Shown piece after piece: positions 34,801 to 36,722 of a DNA stretch of 64,000 bases. Both the position numbers and the translations under genes were made by a program. The DNA is from Candidatus Omnitrophota bacterium (GTDB taxonomy: Bacteria; Omnitrophota; Gorgyraeia; 2-02-FULL-51-18), in NCBI GenBank assembly GCA_022072175.1, contig JAJVIE010000003.1, positions 1,421,903-1,485,902 on the forward strand, read 5' to 3'. The notes beneath the pieces are model-generated. The model ran no database searches. It saw only the letters and a program-made list of their open reading frames with translations, and was not told the origin of the DNA. Positions within the stretch are counted from its first letter, which is position 1. Each line of letters starts with the position of its first letter.

Positions 34801-35181
34801 GGCGGGGTCCGGGAACGACTTGAAGAGCGCCCCGTCGAACGCCGTACTGCCGCCCTCGAGCGCCACGGTCCGGATATCGTAGTCGGAGGCCAGCACTTCG
34901 AGGATGGAGACGATCTTCTCCTGAGCGTCCAGGGACTCGTGGGCGTCCTCGATGTGGATGAGCGTGCGATCGGAGCCGTTGAGATAGGCGCCGCGCGTGG
35001 TGCCCAGATGGCGCGGCACCTGAGGCTTGCGGAGGGATTCGGCGTCACGGCGCTCGGAGCGCGGCGCGGTCTTGTACGTCGGCCAGGAAGCCGATCCGCC
35101 CTGGGCATAGGACAGGTCCTGCAGGACGAAACACACCAAGAGGACGGTAGCCAGATATCGCAAGGAACACCGCTTTCTCAT
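15799..35181 (-). CDS. Giant multi-module exported protein A (about 6,460 aa)
   Basis: This is one uninterrupted reading frame of about 6,460 residues. I start it at the ATG at 35181. It has GGAG 6 bp upstream and gives a clean signal peptide (MRKRCSLRYLATVLLVCFVL, cleavage near SYA-Q). An upstream extension to 35436 would overlap gene B and is poor protein. The chain is a string of dissimilar modules divided by 17 GARLA-like motifs (A1-A17 below): an EreA/TraB-like domain, a 36-residue repeat array, GNAT-like, GH13-like and Fic-like domains, three methyltransferase-like modules, helical regions, an HTH-like array and a C-terminal domain related to that of gene B. The signal peptide implies export. 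The overall function is unknown. It lies 167 bp downstream of gene B and may be co-transcribed or translationally coupled through a small upstream ORF. Confidence 0.9.
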   Translation of the reverse strand: MRKRCSLRYLATVLLVCFVLQDLSYAQGGSASWPTYKTAPRSERRDAESLRKPQVPRHLGTTRGAYLNGSDRTLIHIEDAHESLDAQEKIVSILEVLASDYDIRTVALEGGSTAFDGALFKSFPDPAGARRAARKLLENGRLNAGEFFAATSGGALDVYGAEDETLYRANLKTFRDLLDNRDRYENALSGVDKTLSLLAERVYGEDARAVRNLRSQTGERGPGFTARWTALKAVAARRGFDQGGFAQLERLDAVTGMEKHIDFAAANDQRERLLEAFRALLSGQELEQVLLRSLSYKAGRTTEADFHLFLTDLAHRYRLDPASYPDLARYTEYLVLFETIDLPGLLGEMARYEDALLEACMSGEDDARLLRVERVWSRISSMLRGIATYEEVRDLAATGMRASIDSFALDLTELAERHRVPMFGGGPPRDLRRALAVASRFYRLAEKRNDALVANTLGRMKSTDTRAAALVTGGYHSPGISRLLRERRLSHLVILPRITDPNKKRPYMVILTRRPAAYERQLSSETGRYQIAIRSVFTAGRNNPLATDAELAEVLGPFVTELKARGDLARAVEEWMNAYAVEYAARQEANQALRPERLRRILGQMTGLATLTTPEAPSRTEVPSARPDREPVTSGARLSVAPVLRVTINGSALEVPARGILTYSPSEPLNYRQLLHLVARSPIVTGYSSGLAIEADDVYIERDEPVRGGEPGETRTEIYALTKSTEVRVKSKTVDVGGQEVALNERSAFMEVRDGDIVTIEARKGRKPRVRAVDLSAYDRFEIVERAGVYVVREKPAGARLAVSELTQRGGRLHAVHLRLRDEMLVPYLTGAGVAVSDAEVVANTLVRARQGLLDYYRDTGLLTAEEAVVIGEAFATKTLEDGGMVLDRLQRLSLNDGALAGRIRERLDGYAGHPAAQRADLVERLVPIEDVRARIADGVPEWVVWAALRNRLNLFIGMDDAVEFVRTHQERTGGPAIAWQYVLFYGLEEGERLFDQAAAWVADHAELMGGTVNAWKFLLAHNLETADRVLEASRVWVEAHQGRVGGPANAWQIVLSYGVKGAGAFLKKAERWVASHGAQVGGPANAWRIYTRQGAQGADAFVTNGRAWVDANQTAVRGRRNAWSILAAHGLSGADAVVTAGTAWVSAHHAEVGGRRNAWDIFIKQGASSVATWVEAHRDSANDRMDAGASPARAWFLEITGLTQMTGARLSDAIERKSGHVVVLDRQAGPAMRALPVVRASDLTRRQREAALGRFYEWFEDEDLPGVTHGGDIEYYLQALDRNDPAVLSRLFLVWSTEGIEGYEDLGSEGRDFSGIEIAPWNRRGLGEEARYSGLGAELRMFAIRRLESEWGAEVLYGPKINHVITLGHRDSGGDVFDYKTVDLKAVRAEMARQVQVRKRLIREHGFAPAGARLADGHENVYYAVNLTDLGVEFDGRNVVSRRGLDKLLRMLPKLREAGFRRVYLYGGLYQPSPLSVKVHQVPDDGEHYLESARATVRVSGYRTRRDDADGVLLKDSFGNPFSIQGMHRLNRDLSLGRTHEAFERLRSEAQRLGISLATDYIIWTSPDAIDDQSYRRYFWRPVGSEGEGRFGRRGEADKRRSIRRLLGSDTSRSFVLRVGRGDAERPVFVKHLAFFGSHSADQAMPNALHPEVQAELIDSFKRLIDLGLREFRVDLGHLILKKHLRGYYDGLAADGVDLRTWLVDSGIPVRADESFEAWWQRQEEPWRTVIASARAYAYEKHQEPIRVYMETYDPADQQELLFLGADATYQGELFDAFYRVVKQGEPAYLLGEALMRVFAQRSKIITYLTNFDQISLRGIGDAPEAAALLVAILSRWGVRVLHDSRDHAYLRGQISTIPGGSHDPHDKHTHSRGDRQELEARRDLDRYLASLTTEGPLARVLADIERAVPGRSETYATLLNNSNKDRYLAPAWRDERGRWTVVLMDFRPTQKKTFVKLELPSQAATGLDPERIRAVDALSGRIYEITAWEPDRRDSPATVDVRFEPSESGARYRILRLESTDGARLAAEKSGGRAQVDPELLSHMNPDPYLLEAVDHLNERLSGRAIGWEDIMDLYELLRGDRRNPEYTGAIRERRLRSIRTILPERRAIEDLLAVRTSDSTRVIESAVRLYRTIANNEIFTYAKRYRFADPTALPADTRVGLPGFDVVRPLSGGPRAHPADGHHRLAWLAMNHLLIVNGHLPFYFKPGEYDEVYEGEGARMEALGLNLAELAFDGRIRRAASYEPFGQSSAARLAASSAALGRTPEDDRFAELYDAFTSRYETAEGVPVRWATALGDIEARVRYDALFDVFVVRPTDATRKRFSQLDILDLSAAQDDIGEAGSFGNIRIKLREVGGRVVALVDEVHPSRGYRKLGPSSVRRAFRPWSTLAIAALAEDLRGSLGIGAMYASTPERIDQRYRAQAVPQANLWENYRYPFAHRGWTTVRVDLPGETGAVLWYRELAGARLADSDAILERLQSATAIDERLRLGWGMGWDTRPTEARLLDTLYVGHDMEVKKIINPDDRPLVAVYGGSGSDVSNFLLSTNATEAYFVDQIGLTPDGWELAIRDLDTLIGSFYWTDYRASKYTHGHAVTGRDGVENPELSILMELSSIGVDLERIQDFAYTGAGTYTLSFPWRYPGSRERTYRIHFVAADITDPSTYPPVLKQALANGIDLYYQRAGMRIPARYDDFLYAVAGAVKPGGHLVTDDVLFNGYGYKFIDATSRLAPLGFRVGPDLYPPSLLAVTRAIVEARSRVLRAHVFDKPFEPHYGFDVMIRRRDRTAPSRPSGARLSEYAGPLSAPKVAEIVRYGFNTTLNEDDPARVTALSEIERRIAPLESERPELGSALERARSTVWEVFPLTVSSVEHVTQRGGATDLLAIYEREGREGRRLGVAEEVLRGLSPALAAELILRQLLPEAEAGSWARLFPEHYAVRAGRGQLRESVEMLARRRVVPMGVEALLKRLEDFETGIEKGTLKIDDKFPALVSSIAGDVGSLATTSRYLREAVAQPFQKKVRGKRGGPEMSDVYAALRDIGVFEAVVRDELRAMRRELFDADFVSLARRYQRLPLYMRMQQGERDDSPDLYGPEVLREMEAYNAETQELLDGLNGHLPWLEERLRSAIIALPNLSAQQLRLAASDGTPATIQGLVRAGTVLEEMRDFRRTLEPVAGIDGYREFIAVLDAAITRSEDLERTVRDRVAEKMGARLAFTRRIVTPFAPEQIAALEDGTRLTRADSPLLPEDEKGIEPRPDDPRYIRTLDGRAYRRMSLDWPIKTSPLSEVEDDLAPVLGPPGLIGRILEIARRRQADGDRRPVTVVDWGFGSRATALRQLARDLPVRAAAEGLNVRFRFIGFADTYFTDWSAIPTSIEIIFDDAEGFFEHFDPGSIDVLYSYNALGHVYDRKAPGYFTDYLRRLLPLVSTDGFITHNTLRPLANDYPAADLSAEAAVRHVFIGNTSGYDRVALLRPGSRGERAESLREDFDREYALLERSFDRLRANASLDPVVHQKLQRWSERLQGLRERADRQEWGEIHWSLGQVRQETAADPRTAALGADVERLLEAITAWPSVDPSGARLASARQVLYRHNDGVAITSTVAALMDLGVFERLADGSRSLGELAAEIERSKGRVNRGYLHVAFRILAAEGWVRRIGKPGTDTMRFELTPAGQLALKYLPAYRRAAEFLGIARRLDRVLFARSGVAEPDDERLYIELVELSSRQWDLPPAENAADQIIREEVMGHLDGVLVAPTMIELRTRDLAGTDLSLADLEGNRSALEAAYHLLEGQGFAARTNESITWTPVGQMIAQTAWSYGVPVSYMPLFARTPELLTGDPQAVFARDARGHETWVDRPLNVRGSAGAHQSYFASIDRMIGELFNDPDLDAQPKGIADMGSGNGALLKHLYEVVKTQTLRGRHLDTHPLLIIGADLNAEAREATHATLQEAGIPHQVVYGDINQPERFAADLKSQSGVEASDLLHVRSFIDHNRPYAVPRDVDAASRRQSRSSGAFVQLGRVIPNEELEQNLVEHLRGWTPLVSKHGLIVLELHTLDPERTAQNRGRTLDLAYFATHGYSDQYLVEPEIFMAAAEEAGLAAGAVKQGRYPSGPLATVTIDYLKGSVAAEGRPVPPVVSGARLGWKRLVESFRGFGEQFRYYRALAYFAFTSRPGDSLRLRHVGYSPFNDDIGNLILFAGRSSRYAVGISRTDETSYELVRLRQDEDVLTTRFSEGYELISEVHPEIFLEPYWSRYMQGESQIRRLDKFILLDDSKRYTTRYHEVFPVPIDRVRQRVTALGDAVSRTPAPDPKILADLERSRQQVELYERAEANLRALLDDRRVLTEEEAARIRRDLIVLGVYTETQLIMPTLSVDYQFGLVRKSPARPLVYIPIRYYSRLDNAAASQRWFAARVLLYALDHYELRQAHRAAGRTPESIHRRLREFDRQWRGTVPWRIRVAFIFRHLAVYLGDVITMARQRRALRSEIRVFLKDLDALRIPELRPKGLSQTALIRERERSVDHFVQHDYDMRVRIVDLEKRADELAGRARALGAPHLAIQVHRSANRLQQELGVVDSGLIVMDRYVNFLKTLIRHGQFNEFTKALFDLKRGLLPLARGYKVALEPSEKSLFLTLAGSHQFREWMIEMFDRQRIMNRFANQRTVVLAEAEAVRLYDEVVYNFENARGSASGGGAGARLAAPDPAAGARLLRARDYFSEQADRLLRQLDEAPASESVDPGRLERARGQLRGLTVALDRMETAVASEDTTAAFAAIWQAWAVAVRLRAPDWDTLLEGFGEPAERFWRELALFIEAYARTGLDEDRRSALLAVLAAADAHHSAALVRYYLATNPELDGVQDRLREVLERYRGLLGRLYGSRPLGAENQGDIRWIGGQIRETAAEVRALDRLGRPVRERISAAMEASAIRLDQLEDIRRVPPQVVGARLAALDPARVEKGLREIFETEVRPRLSDTDDILYHLESIEGYVRAVEHLNGLAGRRLTPAEFEREWLVMHRLVELGHYSSGRYADWDRKGLAAAHLRAVLSEPFEQLKREDPYRAAARAFVPVVDGQFFGNGNHRLGSLLLNHVLLSSGQEPFYLELTNYRAYRELTTSAAVDETRLAAFLRDSAGARLAAPEDSDRALADALEDLRELRGFLSLNLDRDVIVEGPDLRSSVLRPAEVLRRLDQVIAAITDRREAAHETVLATVDLLNELIYALRPLPGTTAIRSEIVSSARSLSALLREGDEPAVPRSLLSDVAERLAALENLHEALRQAVEIEDPSGEGEASRLMLSLTTTVQHLRWASGDPLGRLRPILRSGLRSTSSALHPELTVMYGPGTLEALRRIDVLLRGVSAELEPWIERFGDVTAEDLRHARQALNKLQISRDMVARLSLELDGSQERELNGLMLGLGLAVRRIGGLREYAAGLYRDRDRVERLVQHIADRLRAHPAAGNIPYDVRALLVGETGDSLRSVVDDLERVAFGDSGARLAGSEERAEQTRGRIREALERYERRYTDEPGSRVYPVTNRELFAASGVGHETFFRYVTPGSDLEAIVMRIRELAETHRAGTEALRADEGPKVSAVLTALRAVLETARTAPQELPDELTNRWFHERTGVAKQTFRHITRSGTTAADLVRQIRELHRAHRDERFAARSRQELRDQRADVRTALEELAAANADPSGRARVLDIEAVATASGYDRHLTGRLVRGSASLRRLYERYRTDRYDAAVLNAVRDLSAVNRRALAGENDYTEFTVDSLAASAGVDGATVRSRLRNNELVRSEFFGALPQLAGGPQGSVEAPGPDATTLGTVRPFELSDTEARLLNAARAQWTAQLGAETPRTVTAETVALAAGMKEKTGFGRYRRIGPYFRALSDRYLLAPRTVNVLRGLGSLLRTSPTRTERSGGDWFVRTVAARSGVTVATARTELQRPSLEAHATAVRRAIESVAPRLELSEALASGLIDASHQEELVRLLSAYHGNTEIVARLVDARLGWRDLLVIRDYPIVRAYLETHRDRNERYWLEQLQDTADLIPLFEAAAEGGRVEFTDLYNAAYDRGERPFPVDLSIVSLWTAKVPELSPYDHSGAAGAGRAPLAIGAATEEAEEEAGAPGARLAQGPEAPQLVVGVRTVEERGVVLEALGGARARTARVFLVPRDLTASEQLALLDGAAAPLALLYDGPEDLNRDAKIDLLRQLAPYIDRADQEAYPLLAGLLSGERELSGLSSSERAEIERTLFALLPVIRPVSIEDRLREGEEALLELRLRLFHPSFGYTLEHLESWTEPRAAVWSLETVVADPFFFRMLDDRDRKVRGRLPIVDYVVVPEGVDAEALLGERTPDFETRFAPVRRLRTDGTARSALSAVSSAALAEFGTAFARERTLLVQTREEPVSSEASPSLEEMPSLIVRGRIAPILDKVVVEILDRAGSDRPLIIRGLTRIGDLYIYVPVVPIDFTKHFRRYYQMVRQIGAAA
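16882..18753 (-). other. Module A16: array of helix-turn-helix-like units
   Basis: Residues 5477-6100. At least six segments share a helix-turn-helix pattern like LFAASGVGHETFFRYV and FHERTGVAKQTFRHI, spaced 55-110 residues apart. See the separate repeat entry. DNA binding by an exported protein would be odd, so the fold may serve another role. Confidence 0.45.
17425..18635 (-). repeat. HTH-like repeat units
   Basis: Six units with the pattern a-x3-sGv-x3-T-x-r occur near 18575-18635, 18330-18395, 18090-18160, 17880-17950, 17620-17690 and 17425-17490. The central Gly and following Thr/Ser are the best-kept positions. Spacing is irregular. Confidence 0.45.
18754..19824 (-). other. Module A15: all-helical region
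   Basis: Residues 5120-5476. Repeated Leu/Arg/Glu-rich helices without recognisable motifs. Likely structural. Confidence 0.4.
19825..20385 (-). other. Module A14: degenerate Fic-like domain 2
   Basis: Residues 4933-5119. VVDGQFFGNGNHRLGSLLLN followed by SSGQEPFYL parallels module A6 and the Fic helix, again with the canonical motif altered. A6 and A14 are probably diverged copies of one domain. Confidence 0.5.
20386..21126 (-). other. Module A13: helical region with a motif doublet
   Basis: Residues 4686-4932. It begins with GARLA and, 11 residues on, GARLL, the closest pair in the window. The rest is helical and unrecognised. Confidence 0.4.
21127..22788 (-). other. Module A12: unknown domain after GARLG
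   Basis: Residues 4132-4685. A mixed alpha/beta start (YYRALAYFAFTSRPGDSLRL, VGYSPFNDDIGNLILFAG) is followed by long amphipathic helices. I do not recognise it. Confidence 0.4.
22789..24456 (-). other. Module A11: winged-helix plus SAM-methyltransferase module
   Basis: Residues 3576-4131. A winged-helix dimerisation-like part (ALMDLGVFERLADGSRSLGE) precedes a class I methyltransferase with IADMGSGNGALLKHLYEVV and IIGADLNAEAREATHATLQE. This arrangement is familiar from O-methyltransferases and polyketide-type methyltransferase domains. It is the best-supported methyltransferase of the three. Confidence 0.7.
24457..25560 (-). other. Module A10: SAM-methyltransferase-like domain 2
   Basis: Residues 3208-3575. 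VTVVDWGFGSRATALRQLAR is a SAM-loop-like start, IEIIFDDAEGFFEHF gives the second acidic motif, and DVLYSYNALGHVYD with LLPLVSTDGFITHNT follows the class I order. A helical tail ends the module. Confidence 0.55.
25561..26808 (-). other. Module A9: long alpha-helical region
   Basis: Residues 2792-3207. Charged helical sequence without a recognisable active site (for example SLARRYQRLPLYMRMQQGER). It may be a scaffold between catalytic modules. Confidence 0.45.
26809..27786 (-). other. Module A8: SAM-methyltransferase-like domain 1
   Basis: Residues 2466-2791. PLVAVYGGSGSDVSNFLLS followed by AYFVDQIG looks like the SAM-binding glycine loop and acidic strand end. AVAGAVKPGGHLVTDDVLFN fits motif IV-V of class I methyltransferases. 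Confidence 0.55.
27787..28425 (-). other. Module A7: possible GNAT-like domain
   Basis: Residues 2253-2465, starting at the variant motif AARLA. It contains VGGRVVALVDEVHPSRGYRK and WSTLAIAALAEDLRGSLGIG. The strand-then-helix pattern is compatible with a GNAT fold but weak. Confidence 0.3.
28426..29112 (-). other. Module A6: degenerate Fic-like domain 1
   Basis: Residues 2024-2252. AHPADGHHRLAWLAMNHLLI, followed by VNGHLPFYF, aligns with the Fic motif HPFxxGNGR and its following helix, but the Asn-Gly pair is replaced by His-His and one position is missing. An AMP-transfer activity is therefore doubtful. Confidence 0.5.
29113..30948 (-). other. Module A5: GH13-like alpha-amylase-superfamily domain
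   Basis: Residues 1412-2023. The four GH13 regions can be followed in order: ISLATDYIIWTSPDA (region I), GLREFRVDLGHL with the nucleophile Asp (region II), IRVYMETYDPADQ with the acid Glu (region III) and YLTNFDQISLRG with the third Asp (region IV). A C-terminal beta domain follows. The layout is closer to GlgE/maltotransferase-like enzymes than to plain amylases. The catalytic triad appears intact. Confidence 0.68.
30949..31560 (-). other. Module A4: GNAT-like acyltransferase domain
   Basis: Residues 1208-1411. SGIEIAPWNRR followed by RYSGLGAELRMFAIRRLESE matches the acetyl-CoA-binding strand-loop-helix of GNAT N-acetyltransferases. The substrate is unknown. Confidence 0.5.
31561..32790 (-). 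other. Module A3: helical domain with a 36-residue repeat array
   Basis: Residues 798-1207. A helical lead region is followed by six or seven repeats of 36 residues with consensus NAW-x10-A-x8-WV-x2-H-x3-VGG. See the separate repeat entry. Function unknown. Confidence 0.7.
31690..32290 (-). repeat. 108-bp (36-residue) tandem repeat array
   Basis: The invariant Trp codon of NAW recurs with exactly 108-bp spacing at 31702, 31810, 31918, 32026, 32134 and 32242. Units read like GGPANAWQIVLSYGVKGAGA followed by a WVASHGAQV-type tail. A seventh, degenerate unit precedes them near 32344. The period is perfect but the sequences have diverged, so it is an old protein-level repeat, probably a helical solenoid. 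Confidence 0.88.
32791..33279 (-). other. Module A2: beta-rich domain of unknown function
   Basis: Residues 635-797. Short alternating strands (LRVTINGSALEVPARGILTY, EIYALTKSTEVRVKSKTVDV, DGDIVTIEARKGRK) suggest a small beta-sandwich or FHA-like fold. I do not recognise a family. Confidence 0.5.
33280..35181 (-). other. Module A1: signal peptide plus EreA/TraB/ChaN-like domain
   Basis: Residues 1-634 of protein A. After the signal peptide, a domain starts with TLIHIEDAHESLDAQEKIVSIL and TVALEGGSTAFDG and ends with AALVTGGYHSPGISRLLRER. The histidine/glutamate pattern at strand ends and the final GGYHSPG strand resemble the erythromycin-esterase/TraB/ChaN fold. Catalysis is not established. 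A Thr/Pro-rich linker (about 600-634) leads to the first GARLS. Confidence 0.4.
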
Positions 35182-35324
35182 ACCGAGCTCCGGCAGGACC
35201 CGGACAGCCCCCCGATATGTGAAAAGCAGGCTACGCTCCGCTGTGCGGGGATCGTTCGAGACGGCCCCCGGCCATTGGACCGGCCGAGGTGTCTGATCGG
35301 TACGGAGCGTAGCCCTTGGAACAC
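35178..35324 (-). CDS. Possible 48-residue leader ORF coupled to giant gene A
   Basis: A GTG at 35322-35324 follows a perfect AGGAGG by about 6 bp, the strongest ribosome binding site near gene A. The ORF runs 48 codons and its TGA overlaps the ATG of gene A as ATGA. The product (starting MFQGLRSVP) is basic and has no recognisable domain, so it may be translated mainly to couple or regulate gene A. It spans the inverted repeat at 35229-35314. Coding status is unproven. Confidence 0.35.
   Translation of the reverse strand: MFQGLRSVPIRHLGRSNGRGPSRTIPAQRSVACFSHIGGLSGSCRSSV
35229..35314 (-). promoter_or_regulatory. 12-bp inverted repeat in the leader of giant gene A
   Basis: GGCTACGCTCCG (35229-35240) and its exact reverse complement (35303-35314) flank 62 bp that themselves contain GGCC/CCGG-rich hairpins. 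On the minus strand the stem is followed by TGCTTTTC. It sits in the 167-bp gap between B and A, so it could be a terminator for B, an attenuator or a structured leader of A. I see no clear promoter in the gap. Confidence 0.55.
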
Positions 35325-35348
35325 TGTTTCCCTCCTCGCGAACATCGC

Positions 35349-36722
35349 TTACGCCGCGGCGCCGACGGCCTTGATCTGGTCGTTGGCCTGCTGCAGCAGT
35401 TTCAAGAGATCGAACGGACGGATCTGCGGGAACCACACGTAGACGCCCTCGATCACCTTGGTCAGGCCGGGAATGATGAAATCCTTGCGCGGACTGAGGA
35501 TCTTGAACGCCGCGATCTTGACGATCCCGCGCGCCGTGCGGGCCTTTTGGTGCAGACGCAGGGCCAGGGCGACCTCGCCCTTGTCCTCGTCGAGCACGGG
35601 CTCCACGAGCAGGCCGGCCTGCTCGGTGCCGACGGCGATGAACTGCGTATCGATCGTGCTGGCGTGACGCGCCTGCAGGACCCTCATATCCTTCTCGGCG
35701 TCGAAGAGGACCGTATCGAAGACGCGTGCTTCTGGATAACGCTCGAGGTACCGCTCGAGCTTGGCGTCGGAGCCGAGCCCGGCGAGGTCCGCGTCCGTCT
35801 CGGACACCAGGAGCACTTGTTTCAAGTTGGAGCGTACACCGGCCTGATCGGCCAGACGGTTGAGGTCCGCGACCTCCGAGGCGTAGAACGCTCTGTCGAG
35901 CGCGAACACGCTCTGGTCGTGAATGATCGTCTTGGGTCCCTTGAGGTCCTCGGTCAGCGGGGACTCGAGGGCCGCCTCGATCAGGGCCAGCTCCTCGCGC
36001 AGGTTCTCCAGAGCGGCGATCAGCGTGGTGGCCCGGTCCATGAAGCGCGCGGAGCCGGGCTCGCCCAGATACTCGACGGCCGCGGTGAGGGCCTGCTTGA
36101 GGACCTCGACGTCGCCGGTCCTCGAGGCCTGACCGATGCGGTCGGCCAGCTCGTCGGCGGCGCGCTCCTCACCGGTGGCGATGAACGCCGCGCCGGTCCA
36201 GATCTGCACGCCCAGGCGCGTGTTGACCGCACGGTAAGGCTCGGGCTGGGGCAGTTGCGAGCCGAGCGCCGACAACGCTTCTCTCAGTGTGGCCGCGCCT
36301 GTCCTCCCGTCCTGCAGATAGTCCGCGATGAACCGGTAGACGGCTTCCTGACGCGACAACTCCGCGTTGAGCTTGATCTGTCTCAACTGCACCAGTCTCA
36401 GGAGCGCGTTGAGCGCTTCGGCGCTGTCGGACAACGCACCGGAAGTCAGCACCGCGTTGATGGAACCGTCCTTGGAGGCGTCGGTGAACGCCCGGGTATC
36501 GGTCACACGCTCGAGCGTGAAGATCGCGCGGGTCGCCGCGGGCAACAGTCCCGGCGTATCGGCGGTCGCGAAGATCCGCCCGATCGCTTCCCTATAGGAA
36601 GCTTCGTCGGCCGCTTCGATGCCGAGCCGGATGCGGTGCGGGTACTTCGCTTCATCGCTAGCCGATTGTAAAAGACCTGAAAAAGTGCCAGCGAACGACG
36701 GAGACTGGGCCAATCGGGCTCC
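35349..36722 (-). other. Module B16: C-terminal domain related to that of protein A
   Basis: Residues 9086-9542. After a helical first half, the last 45 residues carry IIPGLTKVIEGVYVWFP and end in VGAAA, matching the end of protein A in order and spacing. Confidence 0.6.

Noticed and set aside
35182-35436. N-terminal extension of giant gene A to 35436
   Set aside because: It would overlap the C-terminus of gene B and bury the signal peptide. The ATG at 35181 has a ribosome site and a proper signal peptide.
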